Source of the DNA: Haplomitrium mnioides
Lineage: Eukaryota; Marchantiophyta; Haplomitriopsida; Calobryales
Length of the DNA stretch: 28,169 nt
NCBI GenBank assembly: GCA_049999725.1
Contig: JBNGIS010008383.1
Span: 1-28,169 of the forward strand
Reading direction: 5' to 3'
The notes below the pieces were generated by a model, which saw nothing but the letters and a program-made list of their open reading frames with translations, ran no database searches and was not told the origin of the DNA. This document shows positions 10,371-21,260 of this stretch, in pieces; the first letter of the stretch is position 1; the number at the start of each line of letters is the position of its first letter. Position numbers and translations under genes: made by a program.

Positions 10371-10592
10371 TCAATGATCCAATCTTTGTGATAATGCATC
10401 AGGAATGGTGTGGAGCCTTCCATACTTGTGTTCCAACTTAATATCAAAGAGCTGCAACTGATCTTCCCATTGATACTGACGACTTGTTATACTTTCCAAG
10501 TAAATTGAATGCACCAAGGGTTTGTGATCCGTGCACATAAGTATATTGGTTCCTAAAAGAGAGTGTCTCCAAACCTTGCTAGCACAAACCAC
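10371..10592 (-). pseudogene. pol: RNase H fragment
   Basis: Reads VWRHSLLGTNILMCTDHKPL, then RQYQWEDQLQLFDIKLEHKYG and HTIPDALSQR. This matches the C-terminal part of Ty3 RNase H (WRHYLLG...TDHksL, R..RW...L..fd..i.y..G..n.vADALSR). The TDH Asp is kept, and the terminal DALSR-like motif marks the domain end. Confidence 0.87.
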
Positions 10593-11097
10593 TCTCTATC
10601 CCTTGCAGAATAATTTATTTTCGTGGCATTTAGTTAGCGTGACATGAAGGCAATTGGATGAAGTCCATCCTCCAACTCTTGTTGTAACACTACTCCAATA
10701 ACAAAATTAGAGGCATAAAAATCAACCATACAACATGTTTTGGGTCATACTACTATAGAATTGGACGAGAAAACATCGTATCCGTTGCTCTTTGGTCATC
10801 CATTGAAACTTTGCTCCTCCTTTCCTAGCAGATCCGTACGCGGTGCAACAATATAAGTATAGTAATAGATGAGTCTTCAATACAAACTTGCTAATACGGT
10901 TAAAGCTCGAACATCCTTTGCATCATTTGGTATTGGCCACTCGGTAATAGCCTTAATTTTTCTTCCTTTATCTTGATGTCATCCATAGAGACTTTGTGTC
11001 TTAGATAAGTCCCCTCTTGCTTCCAAAACTCACACTTAGACTACTTGCAATAAAACTTCCAATTGCGTAGTCTTTGCAATACTTTCTTAAAGTGAGC

Positions 11098-11424
11098 TCA
11101 ATGCTCAACTTCACTTTTGCTAATGATAAGGATACCGTGCAAGAACACCAACGATGATTTATCCAATAACCCATTGAAAACTTGATGCATTTGATTCATG
11201 AATATTTTCATAGCTTTAATAAGACCAAATACAAAAATCCTCCACTTAAAAGGTCTATACCTTGTGCGAAAAGTTGTCTTTGGCACATCACTTGACTTGA
11301 TTGGAATTTTCCTATAGCTACTTTGAAGATCTAGCTTAGAAAAGAATTGCGCACCACTCAATTGACCCAACAAATCATCAATGCGAGGTAGAGGATAGAC
11401 ATTCTTCACTCTATGATTGTTCAA
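11098..11424 (-). pseudogene. pol: Reverse transcriptase fragment
   Basis: Reads YPLPRIDDLLGQLSGAQFFSK followed by LDLQSSY, then FRTRYRPFKWRIFVFGL, then SLVFLHGILIISKSEVEH. These are Ty3 RT blocks in order: the first catalytic Asp block (SKLD), the block around FGL, and the YxDD box. The last, normally F-x-DD-IL, here reads FLHGIL, so both active-site Asp residues are gone (about 11133-11138). The enzyme is inactive. Confidence 0.88.
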
Positions 11425-11615
11425 GCCTCAATAATCGATACAAAAACAAAATCCACTATTTTTCTTTGGTACAAAGAATACTGGAGCTCCCCAATGCAAA
11501 GTACTATGTTGAATGAAATCCTCCTCAAGAAGATCCATCAATGTCTTTCAAAGTTTTTGTATTGCTTATGGTGATAACCGATATATAGATTGACTATAAG
11601 AAGTACTTCATGGTA

Positions 11616-12191
11616 TCAACTCAATTGAAAAGGCATTCCTCGATCATTTGGTAGCCTCTTTGTCAAATCCTCTAGAAATATATCCACAAACTCCTTCAAA
11701 ATATTATCTATCATTGAAGTAGGCAAAAATTTTCTTCCTTCCTTACTCAAGTCCATGATGGGCTTGATCCAAACAACAAAGACATGCAACTCTTGCTCCA
11801 CTGAATTAATATGTTGAATTGATTTAAGCATCTTTATCAATGGTGTTGAACACTCCAAAAGAAACTCCTTACCTTGTAAGGTAACTTGAATTTGTCATTT
11901 TATCCAATCCACTTGAACGGATCAATCTTCAAGCCAAAGCAACCCTAAAATGATGTCAAATTATACAGGTGCAATAAAAGTTTACATAAATTCCACATTC
12001 TCTTTTCCAATCCTTAGAAGGAATGGCTTTTGAGAGCAAAACTTGTCATGCTTTTGGCCATCAACCATAATCACAACACTTCTTTTGATAAGCATAAATT
12101 TTGCTTTGATTATCTTAGCAAAACATAGTGATATAAGATTTTTAGAACTCTTGCAATCCACCAACATTCTACAAGAGTGCTCCTCAATCAC
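11616..12191 (-). pseudogene. Protease and start of pol (decayed)
   Basis: The minus-strand frame at 12191-11982 reads RMLVDCKSSKNLISLCFA, in place of the aspartic protease pattern LIDSGASHNFIS. The catalytic DSGA has become DCKS. Downstream, 11858-11616 reads FLPTSMIDNILKEFVDIFLEDLTKRLPNDRG, the linker that normally precedes RT in Ty3 polyproteins (EF.dvF...~LPp.R). The frame is broken between the two. Confidence 0.6.
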
Positions 12192-12198
12192 ACTGTTT

Positions 12199-12504
12199 TC
12201 AAATTTTTGTCAAGCTTTTAATTCCATTAGAGCTAGTGAAGTTGTGAGTACTTCGTTCGAATGGTTGAGGATGTGACCTAGCTATTGTAGCAGCAAGTAA
12301 TGAGTCATATTGCTTCACCATGCATATTTCTTCTTGTAGTTGAGCATGCTCTCTCATTGTCACTTCTATTCTTGTGCAAGGCTTTAATCTCCAACACAAA
12401 CGGTCTAGTGCTTCATCTTCTCTTATATCAGAAATTTGTATAGTTGTATCTTGAAATTGTGTAACATAGCTTCTCATTGTACCAGGTTGCTTCAATTCAA
12501 CCAA
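12199..12504 (-). pseudogene. gag: gag fragment (retrotransposon gag domain)
   Basis: The frame reads VELKQPGTMRSYVTQFQ, then EDEALDRLCWRLKP, then REHAQLQEEICM. This matches the capsid-like domain of plant Ty3 gag, where a Q..g.sv.eY..eF....~~l....~~~~F..GL pattern is followed by a helix. It lies just downstream of the PBS on the minus strand. I saw no intact CCHC knuckle after it. The rest of gag (12505-12930) is too decayed to follow. Confidence 0.65.
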
Positions 12505-12934
12505 TCAATCTCTCGCTACTTTTGAAGTATTTGCAACCCTAGATCTTGAAATCACCACTTCTTTGAACTCACATCAAGAAATAGTAGGAGCAACAAATCC
12601 AAGTTGGGCTTGTTCTATTTGATATCTCTACCAAGTCTCTCAACTCCTTCTAAATGACTTACCGCAAATAGAATTCGTCGACCAAATCCTCTAATGTTTG
12701 TAACTTCAAAATATTACTCACAATCGAATGTGAAGTTCTCAGATGCACCAAAAATTGTCTTCCTATCATATGCTTTTGCTGTTGGAAATCACTTATAACT
12801 CTCTTTTCTCAAAAAGTTGCTCTTTCTTTCATTCTCACTTCCAAAAGACATGAAATATGTTCAAGTTGTTGTTGGATTGCTTGAACCACCACTCCTTGAT
12901 TCTTGATATAGCTCACCACCAAAAAGAACAGTGG

Positions 12935-12946
12935 CTCTGATACCAA
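12935..12946 (-). promoter_or_regulatory. Primer binding site (initiator tRNA-Met)
   Basis: The minus strand reads TGGTATCAGAGC, one base after the LTR's terminal CA. This is the standard plant PBS complementary to the 3' end of initiator tRNA-Met. It fixes the element's orientation and the inner LTR boundary. Confidence 0.92.
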
Positions 12947-12947
12947 T

Positions 12948-13542
12948 GTAAAAGAACTCAAAAACAAACTCCAATGTAAAAGAACTCAAAGACAAACTCC
13001 AAATGAGTGAGAACCAAAAGTGAACTATAATAGAGTTCTTCAACTTAATGCAACTCAAGACCCAAACTAAGACCAAGAGCGCAAGCAAAAGCCAAGAAAC
13101 CAAAGAGTCCAAGCAATTCGAGAGGAATTCTAGAATAAAACGAAGGGCTATGAAGCCCTTGTGTTTATACAAGAGAAGGAAGTATCATCTTCCTTCCTTC
13201 CTTTACAAGTCATTTCCAATTTCAGCCCTAAAAGTGATCCTATCTTACTTCTCTAAAAGTAACTTTGAAAGCAAGTAATCTAATTAACTTCAACCCTAAA
13301 AGTATCCTTGTACCACTTCACCTTAAGTGACTTCAAATACAAGTAATTTTAAAATGATTTCAACCCTATAATTGACCCTCCACCACTTCCTTCACTCGCT
13401 ATTTTCTTGCATATAGCACAACATCACGATTGTACCATTACATAATCCACGACTTCCAATTAATGATGTCCTCGTGATGACCGGCAACTTCAAACAATCA
13501 AATAGTCTTTTGAGCATTCTCAAGATTAGAACATGGCTCCCA
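12948..13542 (-). repeat. 5' LTR of chromovirus
   Basis: Starts TG (12948-12949) and ends CA (13541-13542) on the plus strand, directly beside the PBS. It is longer than the 3' LTR partly because its PBS-side end holds a 28-bp tandem duplication (12948-12975 and 12976-13003). The chromodomain-tail reading WEPCSNLENA is visible on the minus strand near its outer end, as expected if the coding region overlaps the LTR. Confidence 0.88.
13164..13169 (-). promoter_or_regulatory. TATA box in 5' LTR
   Basis: The minus strand reads TATAAA in CTTGTATAAACACAAGGG. The same box is kept in the 3' LTR (8581-8586), and as TATAAATA in the LTR fragment at 22787-22794. Confidence 0.6.
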
Positions 13543-14330
13543 TAAAGAGAGAAGAAAAAACAAGGGTGTTTTTCTGAAAAATATATTAGACATAAACATT
13601 ATTTTAGATGTGATAAAAAAAAAAGAAACGAGGCTATTTTTCTTAAAAACAAATGTGGAGAGTTTTTTAACTAATTTTGGCACTTTCAACAAGCTTATTA
13701 GATCAAAATAAAATATTTGCAAGAAAATTTTAATGAAATTCTTAGTTTTTATGAAAATATTGAAAATCTCAAAATTAATCAAAGGTTGAAAAGTTATGTT
13801 TTGTTTTCTAAGAAACTTGGAATCTGGATTAAAAACATTCCAAAGCTATAAATTTCCAACAATTGTCAAAATCAAGTCATTTTTTAAATTAAATTTGTAA
13901 GTTGAGACTTCATGCACGCACAAACATAATGCCACTACAAATTTATTATTTCAAAGAAAACAAAGAACTTGGGGAAAAACCCAAGCTGACAAAGAGTTTG
14001 GGGTACCAATTTGGAGCCATGTGGCACAAAAGCTTAATGAACCAAACCTTGTGGAGAGTTTTGAGTTCTACTTCAAGTCCAAGCAAGAAAGGAGCTTTCA
14101 ATTGTACTTTGGAGTTCATACGCACATATGGTTTAATAGTTCAAGTGCTCAAGGGTTCAACAATCCAAAAACACATAAGGCTTAGTACTCAAGGTGTGCA
14201 AAGAGGCTAGGAGTGCAATGGCTTCAAAGGTCATTGCAGCCAATGAATTCCAAAATTCATATGAGAGTCTATGCAAGCATATGGTTCCTAGTTCAACCTT
14301 AGAGCCCTTGAGAACCTAGGGCTCCAAGTT
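13543..14330. other. AT-rich unassigned stretch
   Basis: Strongly AT-rich from 13543 to about 13900, similar in character to the tails at 1810-2090 and 6000-6260. Then come short phrases such as AGTTCAAGTGCTCAAGG. A frame at 13902-14210 shows no domain I recognise and is probably fortuitous. Confidence 0.45.
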
Positions 14331-14337
14331 TTGCACT

Positions 14338-14600
14338 AGAGTCTTTGAGTGTACAAGGATTTGAGTTTTGCATTAGAGTTTATTTGCATAGAAGGTTCCA
14401 AGTTCTCTTTCAGAGTCTAGATGCACGTAGGGGTCTAAGCTCTACATTAGAGTTTAGATGCACATAGGTTTTGAAGTTCTACATTAGAGTCTATGGGTAC
14501 ATAGGGTTCTATGTTTCATGTTAGAGTCCATGTGTGCATGGGGTTTCAAGTTGTGCATCAAACTCGATGTACATATAGGGTTTAGTAGTTCAAGTGGGCG
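14338..14600. repeat. 37-bp minisatellite with ATGNGNGCAT-like cores
   Basis: AGAGTCTNNATG-type units start at about 14338, 14375, 14412, 14449, 14486 and 14523, roughly 37 bp apart, each followed by a TNCATAGGG-like half. They are degenerate relatives of the palindromic repeats at 3520-4060 and 1470-1790. Confidence 0.7.
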
Positions 14601-14769
14601 GAGGCTTCAGCAATTCAAAGGCACAATGCCAAAGGAATCATATTCCAAACACTCAAATGCTTCCAACCAATAGAATGGTGGGAAAGAATGAAGTAGTATT
14701 TTTTATCTCAAACTTTAAGAGTTCAAGCATACATTGAGTTATATCTCAACAAAGAGATATCATTATGAT

Positions 14770-17700
14770 AAAAATATTCATACATTTTATAAAATGTACA
14801 AAATATAAATTACAATATATAAGTTGAAAGTATGCTATGAACCATTAATACAATAAAAACATTTATTTCAAAAATAAAATCATCAAGTGATTTAATCATT
14901 GGTCTTCATTTCTTCGGAGTCAACTTTAGAAGGTTCATCAAAATTCTCATGGTTCACGTCAATGTTCATCACATTATTTGATTATCTTTCATACACTAGA
15001 CGATAGATTGCTTTCTCTCTCTTGTATTCAAAAATATTTGATTTGATGGTTGCCTACAGTGGTTTTTTGTGTTAAAAGAAAATCAAAAGAGAGAATCGTG
15101 ATCTTTGTTATATCTTATACATCATTATGTAATTTTAATTTTTGTTTTCTTTTGTGGATACCATTTCTTTGGAAAGTATTGTCCAAAAATGTATCCTCAA
15201 CCTTAAGAGAAAACTATTGAGCATGTATTTGTTTTGGGTTTGGAGGTTTCTCCTCAATAAATGACAAAATTTTGAGGACTTTTGAAATCCAAAGTGGTAC
15301 GCTTTTTGGTTCGACTGATGCAACAACAAAAATAAACATTTTGGCTTTCACACTATGCATATTGCCAAATTTGTGAGCATATCTTTTTTGATGTGAATGG
15401 TTCTTTCTCTAGGCCTAGATGCTCCGTCATAGATTGCTTATCATAAACAAAATATACATTCGGTTGGAGCCTCTTCCTCTCGTTGGTGAACATCAACTTG
15501 AAAAGGTACATCATTGTTTTGAGATTTATTACAAGAGTTTGTAGATTGTAAAATTGGAAGTGTGAGTTCTATTTTGAGTCATTTTTTCTTTTTTTCAATG
15601 ATGTATGCCAAAATCTTGTGTTGAGTAAGAAAAAACTCATTCCACTACTGAATTTTAGAATCTGCAAAGAACTTGTGATAGTTGTCACTTTTCTTTTCTT
15701 CAACTCCAAAGACCACTTTTTGTGCATTCCAAAACACTAGCCTTGTAACTACGAGAGAAGACTAGAGGAAATGCATCTTGTGCATTCATAAACTCTCAAG
15801 TGCGCAAGGAGTTACCAACAACAATAAACAAAATTTTAAGCACGTTTGGGTAACAAACAAACACAATAAGTCTAATATGCAAAGAGTCTTTGGTATGCAA
15901 AGGGGAACAAGCAACAATAACAAATTATTTGGCTGCCAAGATTTTATACGTGCATAGGGTTCTAACTTATAATAACAAAACCATTGGGCACAAAAGGTCA
16001 AAAACATCAATAATGATTTAAAAAAGTGTTTAGACTCAAAGTGCACATACAGTTTCAACCAATATTAGCATACCTTTTATGAGAAATGGGCTACAATCAA
16101 CAATAACAATTTTTTTGCTACCTTTGACTCTATATAAGCAAAGAATTTCAACCAACAATAACAAACCCAATGCACGTACGGGGTCACAACAACAATTACA
16201 ATTCCTATGCTCTCTTTGACTCTATATGTGCATAGGACTTCAACCAACAATAACAAATCTAGTATGTATATATGGGCAGAATCAACAATAGCGATTCTTA
16301 GGCTAGCTTTGACTCTATGCATGCATAGGATTCCAACCAAAAATAACAATTACTCTATTTGCCTGCAGAGGCTTTTAATTCAGAATAACAAACCCCTACA
16401 TTTAGAGTGATACAAACAATGATAGCAAGTACTAAGCTTGTTTAGACTCCTTGTATGCATAGGGTTCCAAGCAATGATTACATACTTTATCCACGTCAAA
16501 CATTACCATAAACAATAACCAAACTTATTCTCTCTAAGACTTTGCGCGTGAGCATATAGTGAGTGTTGCAAGACTCAATATCCTAAGTTTTCTTGATTAA
16601 ATAAAGCTCATTAGATAAAGAGAAAAACATAATAGTGATCTTGTATTTCAAAATCCAAAGCATTTTTTACCTTTGTGAGATTCCAAAACGGATCTCTCTC
16701 ATAATGATATAATCTTTTTGCATGTTTCACAAACAACAAATCTATTGTCTTCAAGAATTTTGGCATTTAAAAAGTATGTTCTCTAATGGTTTGTAAAACT
16801 AGAAAAGCTCAGAATGCAATCAAGATCCTTCTCTTTCAAATAAGTTTTATAATAATCATAAACTTTTACTTTGGTAAAATCATGAGGTGAATTATATATT
16901 TTATGAGGTGAATTATAAATTTTGTCGGCATTCTCTCACAATGCTATTAGAAAAAAATAACACAAATATCCTCTTGTAGATAAGTTTGTCTTTTCAAAAG
17001 TGCCTCTAAGATCATTGTATCCTTTGGATTCTATCATTTCCCACCAATAGAATTAACTTGAATGCTCTTCTACATACAATGGTACCACCAAGAAAAGTAA
17101 ATGGATTTCCAAGTTTCAAATATTTTCTTGGTATTCTTCATTGTGCTATGATATCTCAATTCTTTATGGCAGAAATTATATTTCTGTGATAGCTCTAATG
17201 AAATTTTTCCAGCAATGACACACAATTATTTGCACAACATGAAATTTTCCTCAACTTCAAAATTGATACTGAATTGAGTTTCTTCTTCATTAAACTCTCA
17301 TCATGATGGAATTTTGGTAATGAATTTTAACATAAGTAATTTTATTTATTTTCATTTTGGCCAAGATAAAGAACGTTCATGCTTAGTTGGTCTATTTAGT
17401 CCATATGCAAATTTAGCCAATAGAGATAAAGCATTACCTTTAAGATCTTTTGCATCATCCAAAGCATATTTTGATTTTGGAGTATTTTTCTTAAATCTAG
17501 AAATAGAAGTTTTAGTAGTAAGAAAACTCGGCCAAACCAAAACAACATCCTCACCAAAATCTTGACTGTATAGTAATTTTTTTTCTAGAATAATTGGAGC
17601 CCTTGGCGATATTTCTGGAGAAATATTTTTTGAGTGGAAATTATTGCTTAAACTTTCATTTGACAATTCATCTAGTTGCTTTTCTTTTCTAGATGTTGTT

Positions 17701-17930
17701 CTAGTCCATGATTCCTATCAAACTTTAGTAAAAGCAATAGTTTGATCGAATGTTGTTGATGGTGACAACACATTGCAATCAAAATTGAATTGAAGTTGTG
17801 ATTTTGTTCTCAGAGTTGCATCAACAAATGTATTTTTATCCTGGACATCGTTTTTTTCATCAATTGTTGACGAAGACACGTGAACAATAATTTTGACATG
17901 GTTTTATCAATGACAACAATTTTCTTCACG
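14770..17930 (-). pseudogene. DUF7869-like transposase pseudogene, copy A (core deleted)
   Basis: Collinear with copy B at both ends. From 17930 down, the minus strand codes the N-terminal part (SKNISPEISPRAPIILEK, matching copy B INISLEFLPRALILLQK), then the zinc-ribbon-like region to an intron donor AAAG|GT at about 16670. From about 15730 down to 14900 it matches the C-terminal part (LWISKVLKIL and EKPPNPKQ versus FWVAKVLKVL and EDPPNPNR). A TGG-to-TAG change breaks the C-terminal domain. The middle, with the catalytic-like LQLDN and GHTH motifs, is missing; the space is filled by the minisatellite at 15780-16560. Homology extends past the C-terminus into a shared AT-rich tail. Confidence 0.68.
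15780..16560. repeat. Palindromic minisatellite (about 93-bp period) inside DUF7869-like copy A
   Basis: TTTGACTCTATA-type units start at 16123, 16215 and 16308 (92-93 bp apart), each followed by a GTGCATAGG-like half and CAACCAACAATAACAA. Similar phrases occur from about 15780 to 16560. The array occupies the place of the intron and deleted catalytic core of copy A. Copy B's intron holds only a short related piece (CCTATGTGTGCATAGG near 26564). Confidence 0.75.
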
Positions 17931-17944
17931 GTATCTTTCTTTTG

Positions 17945-18410
17945 CAAGTGAGGAGGGTATTAGATTTTACAAAGCCTCCTCGAACAAAGGTTGAACAAGG
18001 GTTCTATTCCAGCTAGAAGGTTGAAAAAGAACTTTGTAGAATTGTTGGCAAAGTGCATGCTAGCAAATAAATATACTCGTTCTTTCTTTATTGTAGTAGT
18101 AGACTCAAAGTGCGCAATGAAGGATAATTTAGAGTTTGGTAAAAAAAAAAAAAACCATACAAATACAAATACATGATTGCGATATGCAATCACGGTGTTG
18201 CTTCAAATCAACTATTGACTACAAAGTATGGAAAAAAGAATTTGATGTTGTTGCTCTACAATTGCAACATTTTTTGTGGAGCTCTCAACAACAAAAGCCA
18301 TGATATTTTCTATTAACAATAACTATAACCAAAGATATCGGCTAGAGATGACCTCTATTCAAAAGGTCAAATACTAGCACCAACAATATGTTGAGAGCGT
18401 GATGATTTTG
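17945..18410 (+). pseudogene. ParB-like domain fragment (third copy)
   Basis: Homologous to 2480-2960 of copy 2. Reads GSIPARRLKKNFVELLAKCM, then RSFFIVVVDSKCAMKD, then, after a slip at an A-run (18142-18155), CNHGVASNQLLTTKYGKKN, and finally the conserved GAGATGACCTCTATTCAAAA stretch. Methyltransferase exons do not follow. The GGNH loop reads CNHG. It abuts the N-terminal end of DUF7869-like copy A, which runs the other way. Confidence 0.75.
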
Positions 18411-18954
18411 CATATTACATTGGCAACACATCTAACTTAATTCGGCAAGTCAAACATATATTTCATTATAGAAGTTAATGAAATATAAAAAATTGTGTCA
18501 TGCAAACAAGTTGTGCTCCACCTCTCTAGTGAGCATACCATGATGCTTTCCCATCCAATAATGAGTGATATGTTTGATGGGATGCTACATCCTCCCCACT
18601 GTATTCACCACATCATTCATGCCCTTCTTGCAAGTTCTTTTTGTACCTCATATACACACACTTTCATGAAGAGTTGACAAATAAGGAAAATCTAGTATAG
18701 ATGGGTGGTCAACCTTGATGCAAAACAAACCCTACAATATCCACGTATATTAACCCTAAAATAACATGTTCTCTACTGACCGAATCGCTTGTCAACCATA
18801 CAAAAATATTGACCAATGCACTAGAACTTTACTTTTGAAGTTGTGTATGGATCACAATTAAATTCATGACAACCAAAATCTATACTCAAATATATGCACT
18901 TGTTCAATATAACCCTCACATGCATAATTGTGCATTGTAATCCTTCTTACAACA
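18411..18954. other. Unassigned AT-rich stretch
   Basis: No coding signal I can support. A 60-residue frame at 18495-18677 has no recognised motif. The stretch ends at the TG that opens the GC-rich block. Confidence 0.4.
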
Positions 18955-20760
18955 TGTCAGCCCCCTTCTTCGGTCGTTAACCTCCAAAGACCGCTCTTTG
19001 GCAGGAAAAGACTTACTTTACAGGGTTTCATGTTCTTTTATGAGATAGCCCCATTGCAAGTTATCACTTCCGAGTCTTAAGAATGTCTCGCCTTACCTTA
19101 CAGACCTTTCTCTTTCTTCAATTCCGCATTCACACATTCATTTACAACTCACAAGCTACTCTGATCAAATTCCAAAGTGTATTTCAAGGATCCGAACTCA
19201 AAGTTGTACAATAGAGGATCAAGTTCTGGTATCCAAATCCTATAGGGGACCTGCCCACAGTGTTGTCTTCCTTTCTAAGGCTGTCCCTTAGATCCTTCCT
19301 GAGCTGAGATCCTACTTACTTCGAATCCGAAGTGTCTCTTCGGGAAATGCAAATATAAGACAAAACTAACTAAACCCTGCACACACAACACCACACCCTC
19401 CGCCAATCCTCTTCTGACTTGAGCTGATCTCCACAACACAATCTTGACCTCTCAACACTCCATTCCTCTCTTTCCGTTGTAGCTCTTCTGAATCTCCCAA
19501 GATCCAATCTTTATCGCCTCCCTTGCACTCTTGGTCTTCACTTCAACAATTCCGACCTTCCTATGACTCTCACAATTCCAATTACACTTCCTCCTTCTAC
19601 TCATGCACCCTTCTCTAGATAGTCTTTTTAACTTCCCTCGCGAGAAGCCCTGGTTTTACTTCCTCAAGATCGGAAGAGGTCTTGTTTAACTTCCACCCCT
19701 GGAAGATAGTCCTCTCAACTGTTGGCCACCCCAAGGCTTCAATAGATCTTCTTATATCGTGTGCGGGCACGAACACAGCTACTCCTCCTTGGCTTCTCTT
19801 GAGAGAACAAACCAGAAATGCCTCCTGACGTTTCTAGGATTGTTGCTCCTGCACAGATGACACTGAGACGACCCCAAAGATCCCACTTTGGCAGCCCTTC
19901 TGAATTCAAGACAACCCAGACCTCCTTCCGATTTTGAGTATCAGTCCACCTCTGATGCTGGTCCACCCGTAGTGGTGAGTAAACCTGGATCGCTTAGGCC
20001 TCTAGAGCTCTCCGCCCAGCGATTCCGTGCGCCCCTCCAGTCCACCTCCACCTCTGCTAGCCCCATGCTTGAGTTCACCTGCTTCAAGTGAAGCTTCAAG
20101 AGTTCTGTCCTCCCTCCCTCGTGTGTCTTCCTTTCTGCTATCGTTCTCACGACTTGCAAGCTTACATCCACAAACAACCCTTTCCATCTGGCAGCGATCC
20201 CAGCTATACCCCTCTGCAACGCGCGTCACTCCTAATGATTTCTTGATCAAGAACACATCTTTCCTCCTCGCTGGACTTGGCCGTTTTTCTCGTTGGCCTC
20301 TGTTTCTTGAGAAGCTGACACTTGTCAGTCAGCCCGCATCTAACGGTATCAGTTGAAGCATTCAAGATCGGGGGAGGAAGATTTTCAGAGAAGTCTTGGC
20401 TGAACCCTACCTTCGATTCGTGGTGCCCTCCCTTGAAGATTTTCGACCAGGATCGCCTTGCCGCTGGACGCATCAGCAATCCCGTAGCAATCCCGATTGG
20501 AGTCCTTCGAAGTATCTTGTTGAGCGCGGATCTGCAGTTGGGTCGGAGAGGTTCTTCCCGCAAAGCGATTCGAAGGAATCTATTTGGAGAAGATTGGGCT
20601 GGCAACAGAAGGATCACGCGACGCATCCCGTGGTTACCTCTCAATCATCTTGGATTTCCTTGCTCCCAGGCTCCCGCAATCGCCTGCGCACCCTCGCAAG
20701 CAGCCATGCTTCTACGAGCGCTCGCGGACCCTTGCAAGCTGCCACATGTCCGAAAAATCC

Positions 20761-20896
20761 CTCGGAACCTCGCCCTCGCTTCTCGGAACCCCGCTGTTGA
20801 TTCGCGGAACCCCACAATCGCCTTTCGGAACCCCGCCGTCGATTCTCGGAACCCTGCAGTCGCCCTTCGGAACCTCGCCTCGCTTCTCAGAATCCC
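20761..20896. repeat. 21-bp minisatellite, about six units
   Basis: Units begin YTCGGAACC or CGCGGAACC at 20761, 20782, 20803, 20824 and 20845, with a 20-bp unit at 20866. Because 21 is a multiple of three, one frame reads a seven-residue repeat (RNPAVDS-like) and other frames stay open. This explains the long frames here without implying a protein. Confidence 0.85.
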
Positions 20897-21260
20897 ACCA
20901 CGTCATCCGTTGCCGCCTCACTAAGGGGTAGGCGGACCGTTGCATTGACCGGATTCCGCAGTTGACCCGTTGTTGACCCATAGGTACCCTCGGACCACCG
21001 CTGAACGCCACGTCATCCTTCAAACAATTCACTCATCGAGTAAGATTAGTACCTTTGGTCGCCGCTTCGAAACCCGCTCGTCATAAGAACTGAGGCTTCC
21101 TTTGCTTACTCTTTCCTCCGCTTGATATAAGAACTATGGCAGACTCCTCGTAGATCCCCTTCAAACTTTCAGCATGCCCTATCAAACTTTTGTCCTCGCC
21201 AATGCCAAAACTGTGATAGATCACCCTTTTGGTTGTTGGTCCTTTGCTTCTTCTTCTTCT

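Larger units (their letters stand above)
8392..13542 (-). mobile_element. Degenerate Ty3/gypsy chromovirus (LTR retrotransposon)
   Basis: Element of about 5.15 kb read on the minus strand. It has a 5' LTR (12948-13542), a PBS matching initiator tRNA-Met, then gag, protease, reverse transcriptase, RNase H, integrase and chromodomain, and a 3' LTR (8392-8936). Gene order RT-RH-IN and the terminal chromodomain place it among chromoviruses. Many stops and frameshifts, lost catalytic residues and clear LTR divergence show an old, inactive insertion. No 5-bp target duplication is evident (TTTTC on the left, TAAAG on the right). Confidence 0.93.

Noticed and set aside
20204-20924. Overlapping frames of 100-200 residues in the GC-rich block
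   Set aside because: Several frames on both strands are open at once, none has a domain, and the openness comes from high GC and repeats of length divisible by three.
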